A DNA stretch of 64,000 nt from NCBI RefSeq assembly GCF_004770995.1, contig NZ_RQHW01000031.1, forward strand, positions 124,001 to 188,000, in the 5' to 3' direction. Positions 7,930 through 16,804 of this stretch are shown here, in pieces; the first letter of the stretch is position 1; each line of letters opens with the position of its first letter. This stretch comes from Leptospira idonii (lineage in GTDB: Bacteria > Spirochaetota > Leptospiria > Leptospirales > Leptospiraceae). The position numbers and the translations under genes are program-made. Under the pieces are notes generated by a model, which was not told where the DNA came from, searched no databases, and saw nothing but the letters and a program-made list of their open reading frames with translations.

Positions 7930-10038
7930 CTAACGAACTTCGAACGATACTTCATCGAATACCTTTCCCGTTTGATCCGCAATCTGCAATTGAAAAATGC
8001 CTTTCTGCAGATCCCAGAAAAAGGGAGAATTTGCTTCCGAAATTTTTTTTCCGTTCAAATACCAGAAATACCCCGGCTGATAACGATTCAATAAGAAGAA
8101 GACTTTCTGTTTTCCTACAGGAATGTCCGGATCGACTGCAAATATCGTCTGATGGGAAGGGGAAGTGATTTTAGGAAGAGTTTTTTGTTTGGAAACAATT
8201 TCTCCTGCATCGGAAACATCTTCGGTTCCTCTCTCGAAATAGGCTCGTTTGGCGGGAACATACACTACGGATTCGGGAACGGAAGGTTCTTTGGAAGGAG
8301 TTTCTTCGTGCAGAAGATCCATCACTTCCCTCCAAACAGGACCGGCACCGGAAACTCCGCTCACATCCTTCATAGGAGTACCTGTAGGATTTCCCACCCA
8401 AACACCTACGGTATATTCTTCCGAATAACCCAAACACCAGTTATCTCGCATATCCTGACTGGTTCCTGTTTTAACTGCAGAGAAATATCTGGTGGATAAA
8501 TTATTTTCCCAACCGAAACTGAGAGATCTGGCTTCTCTGTCAGAAAGAATGCGGGTGATCAGATAAGAAACGGATTCCCGAAAAATACGTTTGTTTGTTT
8601 TATCCGCAGATACGTCCCCCTTTCCTGAGGAAGGAGAAACGAGAAAGGAAGGTTCCGTATAAACACCTCCGTTCGCCAAAACTCGATAAGCGTTTGTTAG
8701 ATCCCATAAACTTACGTCCGCTGTCCCGAGCGCCAAAGAAGGCCCGTAAAATTCAGGATAACTCAGATTTTTTAACCCTAAAGAAGATAGAGTGTGTATG
8801 AATTTTCCCATATCCAAATAAGACAAAGTTCTGACTGCAGGAATATTCAAGGAGGAACCCAAACTCTGAGTCACAGTCACTTTTCCTTGGAACGATTTAT
8901 CATAATTTAACGGTCTGTAGATTCCCCGAAACACCGGAATATCGACAGGGGAATCGTTCAGGACGGAAACAGAAGTTAACTTTCGTTCTTCGAAGCTCTG
9001 CGCATATACGAACGGCTTTAAAGTGGAACCCGCCTGTCTTCTGGCTTGGATCAGATCCAAAGAAGAAACTTCGCTTCGATTCCCCGCATTGGCCACATAA
9101 ACCAATACTTCTCCCGTAGAATTATGAAGTACTAATACGGCTCCGTCTTTTACGTTTTGAGAAGCCAAAGGGATCAGATTCGATTTCAGAATGGATTCCA
9201 CTTTCTCCTGCAAGGAACGAGAAAGAGAAGATTTGGATTCGGAAGAAATCCCTTCCGCAAATGCTTTGGAGGCAAACTGAGGAGCAAAATTAGGTTTTGC
9301 AGGATAATCGAAACTTCTCAGTAATGATTGTTTCACGATCGTATCCAATCCGTCGCAAGTTTCCCTGTTTTCCATTTGTTGTTTGAGAACACAAGCTCTC
9401 TCTACGATCTTTTCCACACGGGATTCAGGAGAGCGAATGAGAACGGCAAGCAGATAAGATTCGTTTGGTGTAAGCGTAGAAGGAGGTTTTCGAAACAAAC
9501 CCCAGCTTGCGGAACGAATCCCTCTCAGTTCTCCCCTAAAATAAACCAAGTTTAAATAAGCAGTGAGGATTTGTTCCTTGGTCCATACATCCTCCCAATC
9601 GGAAGCCCTTTGTATCTGTTTGAGTTTTTGTGTGAAACTCCGTCTTCCCCCTTCGGGCTTTAGATCTTTTTCCCATAAGGAAACCAATTGCATAGTGATT
9701 GTGGAACCGCCTCTCAAAGGAAGCCCCCATAACTTTCCCCAAACGGATCCTAAAAAAGCGAGAGAATCGATTCCCTTATGTTCGAAGAATTTTTTATCTT
9801 CACTGAAAAGAATTGCGTTTAATGTATGTTCGGGGATTTCATTTGTTTCCGTCCATCTCTCCGAACGATAACGAGGATGAATGCGGACTGATTGAAGTTC
9901 CTCTCCCTGTCTGTCGTACAACAAAAGGTCGGATGGAAGATAATTGTTTTTTACTTCTTCAAAAAGAGGGACAGATTGTATCGGAAAAGCGAAAAATAGA
10001 AAAACAAACAGAATCCCTTTTGTACATCGTTTTCCCAT
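7930..10038 (-). CDS. pbpC: Penicillin-binding protein 1C (glycosyltransferase/transpeptidase)
   Basis: 702 residues with an N-terminal signal/anchor. The GT51 glycosyltransferase domain contains SEDKKFFEHKGID (catalytic Glu, about residue 76) and GGSTITMQLV. The transpeptidase domain has SxxK in AGSTLKPFVYA, SxN in SSLN, and KTGTS. The last ~90 residues form the beta-rich C-terminal domain typical of PBP1C. It polymerises and cross-links peptidoglycan in the periplasm, and all catalytic motifs are intact. The neighbouring thioesterase and rsmD genes have no clear functional link. Confidence 0.92.
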   Translation of the reverse strand: MGKRCTKGILFVFLFFAFPIQSVPLFEEVKNNYLPSDLLLYDRQGEELQSVRIHPRYRSERWTETNEIPEHTLNAILFSEDKKFFEHKGIDSLAFLGSVWGKLWGLPLRGGSTITMQLVSLWEKDLKPEGGRRSFTQKLKQIQRASDWEDVWTKEQILTAYLNLVYFRGELRGIRSASWGLFRKPPSTLTPNESYLLAVLIRSPESRVEKIVERACVLKQQMENRETCDGLDTIVKQSLLRSFDYPAKPNFAPQFASKAFAEGISSESKSSLSRSLQEKVESILKSNLIPLASQNVKDGAVLVLHNSTGEVLVYVANAGNRSEVSSLDLIQARRQAGSTLKPFVYAQSFEERKLTSVSVLNDSPVDIPVFRGIYRPLNYDKSFQGKVTVTQSLGSSLNIPAVRTLSYLDMGKFIHTLSSLGLKNLSYPEFYGPSLALGTADVSLWDLTNAYRVLANGGVYTEPSFLVSPSSGKGDVSADKTNKRIFRESVSYLITRILSDREARSLSFGWENNLSTRYFSAVKTGTSQDMRDNWCLGYSEEYTVGVWVGNPTGTPMKDVSGVSGAGPVWREVMDLLHEETPSKEPSVPESVVYVPAKRAYFERGTEDVSDAGEIVSKQKTLPKITSPSHQTIFAVDPDIPVGKQKVFFLLNRYQPGYFWYLNGKKISEANSPFFWDLQKGIFQLQIADQTGKVFDEVSFEVR

Positions 10039-10054
10039 CTTACCTTTCTCAAGA

Positions 10055-10696
10055 TCACTCTACATTTTCTGCCGGAGAAGGAAGAGTGTTTGCGAACGAA
10101 GCAGGTACCACAATGGTTTCGATCAGTGAATGACTGCCGTATTCCCTCTCTTTAAAAGGAACCTCCGCCCAAATCGAATCCGCTTTCTGATGTTCCGGAA
10201 TTTGGCAAAGAATGACGGAAGGAACGGAAAGAGTTTGGCAGTGGGCGTAAAGTTCTTCCAACATCTTTCTCATCCTAACAGGCGTTACCGACCAATACGT
10301 ATAAGGCGGATCCAAATAGAACACTTGTGCTTGTTCCGTGCCTGGTTCCCATTTTAAAAAATGTTTGGTGGCGTCCTTGCGAAACAATTTGATGTTTTCC
10401 AATCCTTTGAACAGTTTCAAAAGACGGGAAAAACGCTCCTGATCCAATTCGTAAATTAGAATTCTCTTATAACCTAAGCTGTACGCCTCGGCGGCGATCT
10501 GTCCGCTTCCTGAAAAATAATCGCAGAACAAAGCAGATTCTAAATTTAGATTCCATCCAGCAAGTTTGGAGTCGATGAGTGAAAAAATCGCTTTTTTGAT
10601 GAGACTGTTCGTAAAATTTTGATGCCCCGAAATTTCTTCCGGCGCGGGAATTTCTTTCCCTTTCCATTTACCGCTTGCTACACGAAGAGACTTCAT
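10055..10696 (-). CDS. rsmD: 16S rRNA (guanine-966-N2)-methyltransferase RsmD
   Basis: 213 residues. The RsmD N-terminus is LRVASGKWKGKEIPAP, followed by the SAM-binding region DYFSGSGQIAAEA (about 70) and the catalytic DPPY motif in FYLDPPYTYW. RsmD methylates G966 of 16S rRNA in the P-site region. The segment YSLGYKRILIYELD after the SAM motif fits the family. It follows the small envelope protein gene by three bases on the same strand. Function is confident from motifs and length, although the sequence is divergent from E. coli. Confidence 0.85.
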   Translation of the reverse strand: MKSLRVASGKWKGKEIPAPEEISGHQNFTNSLIKKAIFSLIDSKLAGWNLNLESALFCDYFSGSGQIAAEAYSLGYKRILIYELDQERFSRLLKLFKGLENIKLFRKDATKHFLKWEPGTEQAQVFYLDPPYTYWSVTPVRMRKMLEELYAHCQTLSVPSVILCQIPEHQKADSIWAEVPFKEREYGSHSLIETIVVPASFANTLPSPAENVE

Positions 10697-10699
10697 AAC

Positions 10700-11233
10700 T
10701 TATTCGTTCTTCATTTCGGCACGCAAGGCCGATACCTGAGTCGTCAGTTTGGGAGAAAGTTCACCTGTTTCCAATTCATCCAAAATCTTCATAGCTTCTT
10801 TAGTATTTTTCAACTCCGCCATTCCGAAAGCCAATAAAAAAAGGGAATCCGCATAACGTGCGTTTCCTTTCCCTTCTTTCTGAAACACCCTGCCCCATTT
10901 TACGAGCAAATCGTTTTCTCCCAGAACCAAGGCTCTCTCCATAAATAGATAAATTCCATTCCAATAATGGCTACTTGTTTTCCAGGGAGAGGGAGGAGCC
11001 ACGGCAACGACTGATTTCAACTTCTCCCAATCTTTTTCCGTAGAAACATAGAGAAAGAAAAATCGAGGATCCAAGTTGGGATCCGGCTTCGTTAAAAATT
11101 TGGAGGAGAGTCGGGAAACAGTATCATAGTTTCCCTTTTTGTATTCGTCATACAGAAATTTGAAAGAGACATCCTCGGAAAAGAGGGGGAGGGAAATGCT
11201 AAGAAAAAAGCAGAAATAAAAGTAACGTATCAA
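10700..11233 (-). CDS. Exported hypothetical protein, TPR-like
   Basis: 177 residues; no family recognised with certainty. A signal peptide (FYFCFFLSISLPLFSEDV) is followed by helical hairpins such as YKKGNYDTVSRLSSKFL and MAELKNTKEAMKILDELETGEL, consistent with tetratricopeptide-like repeats. The only in-frame start before the signal peptide is TTG at 11233, two bases after the stop of the zinc-ribbon gene, so the two are tightly coupled. It is probably periplasmic. The function is unknown. Confidence 0.7.
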   Translation of the reverse strand: MIRYFYFCFFLSISLPLFSEDVSFKFLYDEYKKGNYDTVSRLSSKFLTKPDPNLDPRFFFLYVSTEKDWEKLKSVVAVAPPSPWKTSSHYWNGIYLFMERALVLGENDLLVKWGRVFQKEGKGNARYADSLFLLAFGMAELKNTKEAMKILDELETGELSPKLTTQVSALRAEMKNE

Positions 11234-11234
11234 T

Positions 11235-11414
11235 CTATAATTCGGTAATGTTTGCAGATCCGCACATAGGGCAGATCAATTCCCAAGAATCGAGGTATTC
11301 ATCCTCTCCTTCCGCTTCCCACCTGTGGTCGCAATCTTCACAAGCATACGTGACTCCGTCCTCATTCAGGCTCTCGGCGTCAAATTCATCGTCGTCAAAA
11401 AATTCGTCTTCCAT
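11235..11414 (-). CDS. Tiny acidic zinc-ribbon protein (59 aa)
   Basis: A 59-residue protein with two CxxC knuckles, YACEDCDHRW (residues 23-32) and ICPMCGSAN (48-56), spaced by 20 residues, after a highly acidic N-terminus (MEDEFFDDDEFDAESL). This is a minimal zinc ribbon, likely a metal-binding adaptor or nucleic-acid/protein-binding module. It starts at ATG 11414 and ends one base before the TTG start of the exported TPR-like gene. The codon pattern and intact cysteine spacing argue that it is real. The overlapping plus-strand open frame at 11248 is not a better candidate, because that gene is better started at 11485. Confidence 0.75.
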   Translation of the reverse strand: MEDEFFDDDEFDAESLNEDGVTYACEDCDHRWEAEGEDEYLDSWELICPMCGSANITEL

Positions 11415-11484
11415 ACACCTGACACTAAATCACAAAGAAAAAGCCGTGTCAAGAGGGGCCATAAAAAAAAAATGGGAACAGTCT

Positions 11485-12495
11485 ATGGCGATTTATTCCC
11501 GTTACGAACCTCATAGAAAAAAGAAGGCCAAAACTCCATGGCTTCTTTTAGTGATTTTGATAGGAATTTCTGGGCTCGGTTATGTGTACCGAAAAGAAAT
11601 TTTTTTCCTTTTTGCCCGTGACCAGAGTGTGCGTGCGGAAAAATCCAAAGAAAAAACGATCGAACTTTGGAAATCAGGAAACCTGAAAGAACAGGATGTG
11701 GAAGACTTCCAAAATCTTGCGGTCACTTATTCCGAAAAGGATCCGATGGAACCGCAAGCGTTCCACCTAATCGCTCGTAGTTTATATTGGAATCTTCCCA
11801 GACTGGGAATTCATTTCGACTCATCCAGTTTGGTATTGAATTTAGGTTCTAATTTTTCCGAATTCATCGGCAAAACGCAATTGGCCCAGTCCACCTTGGA
11901 TCAAATTTTTTGGAATGCCAGAACTGCGGAATCTTTGTCCTCTTCTTCCTTTCAGGATTGGGAAAACAACAGGCTGCTTTTGTTTCTTACGGAAACGAAC
12001 CGCCAGGTGAAAAAACCGGGCACTCTCACTAAAGAATACGGAAGTATTGACAGTTCTAAATTGTCTCCTGAATTTCAAGCCCCATTCATCTGGCTACTTA
12101 CATTTAACACAATGCAGGCGGGAGATGCTGCAGGATTAGAAAAAATCATTGAAACAACGAAACTTCCCGATTACAAAGGGGGAATTCGTTTTTCTCCCAG
12201 AGAAGAAAACTTCCTAAAAGGAATGGGGAAATATTATAAAAAAGATTATGTAGGTGCCCTGGCTCTTTTAAGAAGCACCAAAACCGACAATCCAGATAAA
12301 ATCACGGAAACTTCCGTGATCACGGAAGCCACTATCTTTCACATGCAGAACTTAACCCAAAAAGGGATCGATCTTCTGGAAGATTATTACGGTCGTTCCG
12401 GAAAAAACAATCCTGAGATCATTCAAATCGTAAGAAAGATGGTTTTGGAAAGACCGACTGCAAAAACAAAACTGGAGATAGGTTCCTTAAAATGA
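11485..12495 (+). CDS. Membrane-anchored hypothetical protein
   Basis: 336 residues from ATG 11485. A basic cytoplasmic tail (YRSRYEPHRKKKAKT-like, residues 1-18) precedes one membrane helix (PWLLLVILIGISGLGYVY), followed by a large helical extracytoplasmic region without cysteine motifs. The later segment, including ENFLKGMGKYYKKDYVGALALLRS and GIDLLEDYYGRSGKNNP, looks like TPR helices. The frame extends upstream to 11248, but that part is antisense to the zinc-ribbon gene and lacks a domain. It overlaps the following lipoprotein gene by four bases (ATGA). No specific function can be given. Confidence 0.75.
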   Translation: MAIYSRYEPHRKKKAKTPWLLLVILIGISGLGYVYRKEIFFLFARDQSVRAEKSKEKTIELWKSGNLKEQDVEDFQNLAVTYSEKDPMEPQAFHLIARSLYWNLPRLGIHFDSSSLVLNLGSNFSEFIGKTQLAQSTLDQIFWNARTAESLSSSSFQDWENNRLLLFLTETNRQVKKPGTLTKEYGSIDSSKLSPEFQAPFIWLLTFNTMQAGDAAGLEKIIETTKLPDYKGGIRFSPREENFLKGMGKYYKKDYVGALALLRSTKTDNPDKITETSVITEATIFHMQNLTQKGIDLLEDYYGRSGKNNPEIIQIVRKMVLERPTAKTKLEIGSLK

Positions 12496-12875
12496 AAACC
12501 AAATCCGCAAAACAAACGTTATTTCTTATTTCGACTACAGCCGCTCTGTTTTTTTCCCAATGCGGGCTGTTCGAAAAGAAATTTCCCCCAAAAGGAGAGT
12601 TTTGCGACGTTTTGGTAAAACCTCCCGTTTGTTTGGAAGCGGATTTTGAAAAAGGAAAATTAAAATGGAAAGATGAAGAATTCGATCTGAATTCTCAAAC
12701 CAGGGTGGAATACCATTTTCTATACCAAGGAGAAAGAGCGGAACTTCTGGTCACTACTGAGAACCGTTTGGATATGAAAATCCCTGGAGAAACCACTCCT
12801 TCTAAATTTTACATGAGAAAAAAAGAAAAAGGTTCTCTTGGAAAAAAAATCAAACAGTTGTTCAACGAAAAATGA
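12492..12875 (+). CDS. Putative lipoprotein
   Basis: 127 residues. The N-terminus [21 protein letters not shown] leads to SQCG, a spirochaete-style lipobox with Cys at about residue 25. The rest is a short beta-rich domain ending in a lysine-rich tail. I do not recognise a family. It starts inside the end of the upstream membrane-protein gene (ATGA) and its own end overlaps sufE by four bases, so the three genes are co-translated. Probably attached to the inner or outer membrane. Confidence 0.72.
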   Translation: MKTKSAKQTLFLISTTAALFFSQCGLFEKKFPPKGEFCDVLVKPPVCLEADFEKGKLKWKDEEFDLNSQTRVEYHFLYQGERAELLVTTENRLDMKIPGETTPSKFYMRKKEKGSLGKKIKQLFNEK

Positions 12876-13297
12876 AGAAGTCCATCGAAGAAATCCAAAA
12901 AGAAATCATTTCCGAATTTTCGGATCTAACGGATTGGGAAGAAAAATTTCAATATCTCATTGAACTGGGAGAAGAGCTCCCCGCATATCCTGAGGAAAAA
13001 AGGACGGAAAGTTATTTGGTTCCCGGTTGTCAGTCCAGAGTTTGGGTCTGCCCTAGTTTGGAAAACGGAGAACTTCAATTTTATGCGGACAGCGATACTG
13101 CATTGACCAAAGGTCTCATCGCCATTCTTATTCGTGTTTTTTCCGGCCACAGCCCTAAGGAGATCGCAAACGCTTCCTTAGAATTTATCGATGCGATCGG
13201 ACTTTCTAAATTCCTTTCCATCTCCAGAAGGAACGGCCTTTCCTCTATGGTAAATATGCTACAAAATTTTGCTAAAAATTCAGGATCGGAAATTTAG
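12872..13297 (+). CDS. sufE: SufE-family cysteine desulfurase activator
   Basis: 141 residues with the SufE core. [21 protein letters not shown] leads to [10 protein letters not shown], where Cys (about residue 50) accepts persulfide sulfur from Suf[34 protein letters not shown] is the conserved C-terminal part. SufE transfers sulfur from the cysteine desulfurase to the Fe-S scaffold. No other suf gene is in the window. Start and spacing are fixed by the four-base overlap with the lipoprotein gene. Confidence 0.93.
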   Translation: MKKSIEEIQKEIISEFSDLTDWEEKFQYLIELGEELPAYPEEKRTESYLVPGCQSRVWVCPSLENGELQFYADSDTALTKGLIAILIRVFSGHSPKEIANASLEFIDAIGLSKFLSISRRNGLSSMVNMLQNFAKNSGSEI

Positions 13298-13371
13298 CTT
13301 AGAGAAACGAAAGTTTTTCCTTTATTTCTTTCTTTTTTGGTATATCATGACTTTACTCTGAAACTTAGGTC

Positions 13372-14559
13372 ATGCATATGCGCAAGTTAGTAGTCGGTTT
13401 GTTTTGTCTTCTTTTCCTTCAATGCGGAAAAGATTTGTCCCCGTTCGGCGGCCCTCCTGAAATCTCACCTCTTCCTCCCAGAATCAAACCCGAATGGCCT
13501 ACTGCCGAATGGAAAGTAGCCAAACCGGAGTCAGTCGGGATCTCTGGTGAAAAACTAAAATTGGTCTCCGATTATGCATTTCTCAGAACGGGAGATGAAA
13601 CGGATCGAAAAGGAAGAAGAACGGACGCACTCGTCGTCATCCGCAACGGAAAAATCATCTTAGAACAATATGCACGCAATTTCGACCAAAACAGTCTGCA
13701 TCTGACTTGGTCCGTTTCCAAGAGCATCATCCAAGCTCTTTACGGTATCACAGTAAAAAACGGATTAGTCAAGTTAGACGATCCGGGTTATTACCATTTC
13801 GAACCTCTCGCAAAAGATGAGGCTCATAAAAAAATCACAATCCGACATCTTCTGAACATGTCTTCCGGATTGGATGCGGAAGAAGGTTATGAAAGCGGGC
13901 CTTTAAAATCCTCGGTCATCGCAATGCTTTATACGAGAGGAAGAAAAGATATGGGTCAGTTCTGCAGCGAACTTCCCCTAAGAGCAGAACCTGGAACCAG
14001 AGTCTATTACTCCAGCTGCGATACGAACATTCTGTCCGCCATTCTCAAGAAGGTTTACGGCAAAGAAGCTTACGAAGAACTCCCTTATACGAAGTTATTC
14101 GCTCCTCTTGGAATCAAAGAAGCTACTTTCGAACAAGACGGCTCCGGAACTTTCGTAGGTTCTTCTTATCTTTATCTTACTGCGAGAGATTTGGCAAAAA
14201 TCGGTTATCTATATCTGAACGACGGAGTTTGGGAAGGAAACAGACTTCTTCCTGAGGGTTGGGTCGATTTCACAAGAACCCCCGCTCCCGGATACAAAAC
14301 CACTCCTTACAGCGAAGACCTTCCTCAAGACAATTACACTTCTCATTGGTATGCAAACACGGGAGTTCCCGAAAGAGGAGTTCCTGAGCCTTGGCCGGAT
14401 GCGCCTAAGGATACTTTTGCGGGACTAGGGCACTGGGGGCAGATGCTTTATGTAATCCCCAGTTTGGATATAATCATCGTTCGTTACGGAGATGATCGGG
14501 AAAAAACGTTTATTAAAAACGATTTTCTCAAACTTGTTAAGGAATCTGTAGTTAGGTAG
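13372..14559 (+). CDS. Beta-lactamase-fold serine hydrolase, lipoprotein
   Basis: 395 residues. A lipoprotein signal ends LLFLQCGKD. The class C beta-lactamase/esterase fold follows, with the S-x-x-K nucleophile in TWSVSKSIIQ, the tyrosine motif YYSS and a C-terminal GHWGQMLYV segment in the HxG position. Relatives include 6-aminohexanoate-dimer hydrolases and EstB-type esterases. Two in-frame ATGs (13372 and 13378) are possible; the second is better spaced from AGG. A small membrane protein gene follows four bases downstream and probably forms a functional pair with it. Substrate unknown. Confidence 0.85.
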   Translation: MHMRKLVVGLFCLLFLQCGKDLSPFGGPPEISPLPPRIKPEWPTAEWKVAKPESVGISGEKLKLVSDYAFLRTGDETDRKGRRTDALVVIRNGKIILEQYARNFDQNSLHLTWSVSKSIIQALYGITVKNGLVKLDDPGYYHFEPLAKDEAHKKITIRHLLNMSSGLDAEEGYESGPLKSSVIAMLYTRGRKDMGQFCSELPLRAEPGTRVYYSSCDTNILSAILKKVYGKEAYEELPYTKLFAPLGIKEATFEQDGSGTFVGSSYLYLTARDLAKIGYLYLNDGVWEGNRLLPEGWVDFTRTPAPGYKTTPYSEDLPQDNYTSHWYANTGVPERGVPEPWPDAPKDTFAGLGHWGQMLYVIPSLDIIIVRYGDDREKTFIKNDFLKLVKESVVR

Positions 14560-14563
14560 TTCT

Positions 14564-14875
14564 ATGAAAAAAAATATACTCGGAACATTACTCGCTGTCT
14601 TAATTTTGATCTTATTTTGGGTACAATGGAATTGGAAACATCTGGCGGCGTTTCCTTCCATCATCTCCAGTTTTTATTCCAAGGAATATTGTTCCTGTTT
14701 TTATGTGATGAAACAGTCGGAGGAACAATGTCATCATTTCGCCAGACAATGGGTTCCTATCAGTGATTTCAAAAACGACCAGGAAAACAAAGAAGTCATA
14801 GTGTCAGGATTGGGAAGAACGAATAAAGCGAAATTTATAGATTCGAAGAGGGGTTGCGTTTTACAAAACGACTAA
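14564..14875 (+). CDS. Small single-pass membrane protein with conserved cysteines
   Basis: 103 residues with one N-terminal membrane helix (ILGTLLAVLILILFWVQW). The periplasmic domain starts SKEYCSCFYVMKQSEEQC and ends KRGCVLQND. From memory, the pattern CSC-F-V ... C ... GC-x-L resembles a short domain found N-terminal to some bacterial serine hydrolases; this is unverified. Here it is a separate gene four bases after the hydrolase gene, so I infer a partner role. The even number of cysteines (four) would allow disulfides. Confidence 0.7.
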   Translation: MKKNILGTLLAVLILILFWVQWNWKHLAAFPSIISSFYSKEYCSCFYVMKQSEEQCHHFARQWVPISDFKNDQENKEVIVSGLGRTNKAKFIDSKRGCVLQND

Positions 14876-14882
14876 ATTCTAT

Positions 14883-15797
14883 TTATCGACGAAAGTAGTC
14901 TGGAAAAATAAAATTGATTCCGAAGATGAGTCCCTTGGCCTTAATTTCATCGGGAACCGCACCGAAATTTTGGCCTCGGATGGAATCTAAACAAGACTGA
15001 TCCACCACTACTTGTCCTTGCGAAGAAACAAGTCTCACATCAATCACCTGTCCGTTATCGTTCAACATAAATAAAACCTTAGTCATACCCGGTTTGATTC
15101 CTTCTCGAACGACAGTTCCTGCGATATCTCTGTAAGCGAAGTTTCCTCCTCCCGGAGGAGCGAAAGATTCTTCGATTCTTTTCAGCATGTTTTTGAAGTA
15201 ATAATAACCTGCGAATTGTTTGGTGGGAACCGTTAAAGCTTTGGCACCGTCCCAGCGAAATAGAAAGTCTTGTTGGAACCTATAATTGAAAGGAATCTTC
15301 AGCATTTTTCCTGCCGAAGCGGATTGGTTCGGAGATTCTTCCTGATTTTGGGTGGTTTTAGGATCGGCTTTATAGATTCCTATTTCATATACGTCGTCTT
15401 CTTTGCTTTGTTCCGCCTTAGGCTGCGCAGTCGAAGGATTAGAAGCCGCACTTCCGTAAATGAATTCACGAAAAGGAGACAATGTATGGAATCCCTGTTG
15501 TTCCGTGATTCCTCCTCCTCCCGCAGAATCCTGGTTAGATAAAGCTTTGTATTCGTCCTTTTTTTCCGGGTTGATGAATTGTTGTTCCACCAATATATCG
15601 TAAATTTTTTCTTTTTCTTCCTGAGAAGCCAGTTCGGAAGCCTGCTCTTCACCTAACATCTTCCAAAGCATATTGCGTGTGATCAGATGCCCCAAAAGCA
15701 AGGAAGATATCAAAACGACAAAAGCGGCGGAGAAAAAAAGCCTTCTCTGCCCTTCTTCCGTTTCCGGCAAAAGGATATTAAAAAAGTGTGGGGTCAT
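14883..15797 (-). CDS. TonB-like energy-transducing or scaffold protein
   Basis: About 304 residues from ATG 15797; an upstream extension to 15893 would lie entirely inside ruvB. A short N-terminal tail is followed by one membrane helix ([19 protein letters not shown]), a low-complexity linker rich in Gln, Glu, Ser and Ala, and a C-terminal TonB-type domain ([39 protein letters not shown]). TonB proteins couple inner-membrane energy to outer-membrane receptors. No exbB or exbD gene is adjacent, so a structural role is equally possible. It overlaps the 3' end of ruvB by about 20 bases. Confidence 0.75.
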   Translation of the reverse strand: MTPHFFNILLPETEEGQRRLFFSAAFVVLISSLLLGHLITRNMLWKMLGEEQASELASQEEKEKIYDILVEQQFINPEKKDEYKALSNQDSAGGGGITEQQGFHTLSPFREFIYGSAASNPSTAQPKAEQSKEDDVYEIGIYKADPKTTQNQEESPNQSASAGKMLKIPFNYRFQQDFLFRWDGAKALTVPTKQFAGYYYFKNMLKRIEESFAPPGGGNFAYRDIAGTVVREGIKPGMTKVLFMLNDNGQVIDVRLVSSQGQVVVDQSCLDSIRGQNFGAVPDEIKAKGLIFGINFIFPDYFRR

Positions 15798-16803
15798 CTT
15801 TCTGAATGTCCTTCGTAGGAACTGGGGCGGGAAGCCCCAAATGTTCGTATGCTTTTCTAGTAGCGACTCTTCCTGCCGGAGTCCTGTCCACAAGCCCTAC
15901 TCTGACTAAAAACGGTTCGTATGTATCTTCGATGGTTCTTTCTTCTTCACCTAAAACGACTGCGATCGGTTTGATGCCTACTGGACCGCCTCCGTATCTA
16001 TTGATGAGGATGTCTAGGATTTGCCTGTCTACAGAATCGAGTCCCAGATGATCGACTCCCATTCTGTCGAAGGCATATTTACAAGTATCGATATGAATGC
16101 TGGTTTCGTTGCGAACCTCTCCGAAGTCACGCACTCTCTTTAACAAGTGATTGGCGATTCTGGGGGTTTTACGGCTTCTTTTCCCGATCTCCAATGCAAC
16201 TCCTTCATCCAAGGAAACGGAAAGAAGGTTTGCGGAACGATCGACTATGATTGCCATTTCCTCATCCGAATAAAAATCCAATTTCAAATGGATTCCGAAA
16301 CGGGATTTCAACGGATCACTCACCAGTCCCGATCTTGTGGTAGCTCCAACAAGAGTGAAAGGCTGCAATTGAAGTTGGAGCGCATTTGCGGTAACTCCTT
16401 CCCCGACCACTAGATCCACAAAATAATTTTCCATAGCAGGATACAAAAGCTCTTCCTGTTTTTTCACAAATCCGTGGATTTCATCAACGAAAAACACTTC
16501 GTTCGTTTTCAACAATGTGAGAAATCGAACCAGATCCGCACCTTTGGAAATGGCAGGAGCAGATGTGGGAGTGAACGCTACGGAAAGTTCATTGGCTATG
16601 ATATTTGCCAAAGTGGTTTTTCCCAAACCGGGAGGCCCCGAGATCAGAACGTGATCCAAAGGAGTTTTTCTTTTTTTAGCGGCCTCTATATATACGGAAA
16701 GATTGGCCAGAACTTCCTTCTGGCCGATAAACTCGGATAGTTTCGTGGGGCGAAGCTGTGGTTCATCTTCGCCCGGCTGATTGATCTCTTCTCTAAAACT
16801 CAC
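15778..16803 (-). CDS. ruvB: Holliday junction branch-migration ATPase RuvB
   Basis: 341 residues, the normal RuvB length. The N-terminal [11 protein letters not shown] is followed by Walker [13 protein letters not shown] (about 55-66), Walker [11 protein letters not shown], sensor region [20 protein letters not shown], and the C-terminal winged helix with [35 protein letters not shown]. RuvB hexamers drive branch migration with RuvA in recombination repair. ruvA and ruvC are not in the window. The gene is two bases downstream of the HtrA-type gene. Confidence 0.97.
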   Translation of the reverse strand: MSFREEINQPGEDEPQLRPTKLSEFIGQKEVLANLSVYIEAAKKRKTPLDHVLISGPPGLGKTTLANIIANELSVAFTPTSAPAISKGADLVRFLTLLKTNEVFFVDEIHGFVKKQEELLYPAMENYFVDLVVGEGVTANALQLQLQPFTLVGATTRSGLVSDPLKSRFGIHLKLDFYSDEEMAIIVDRSANLLSVSLDEGVALEIGKRSRKTPRIANHLLKRVRDFGEVRNETSIHIDTCKYAFDRMGVDHLGLDSVDRQILDILINRYGGGPVGIKPIAVVLGEEERTIEDTYEPFLVRVGLVDRTPAGRVATRKAYEHLGLPAPVPTKDIQKDDPTLF

Positions 16804-16804
16804 C

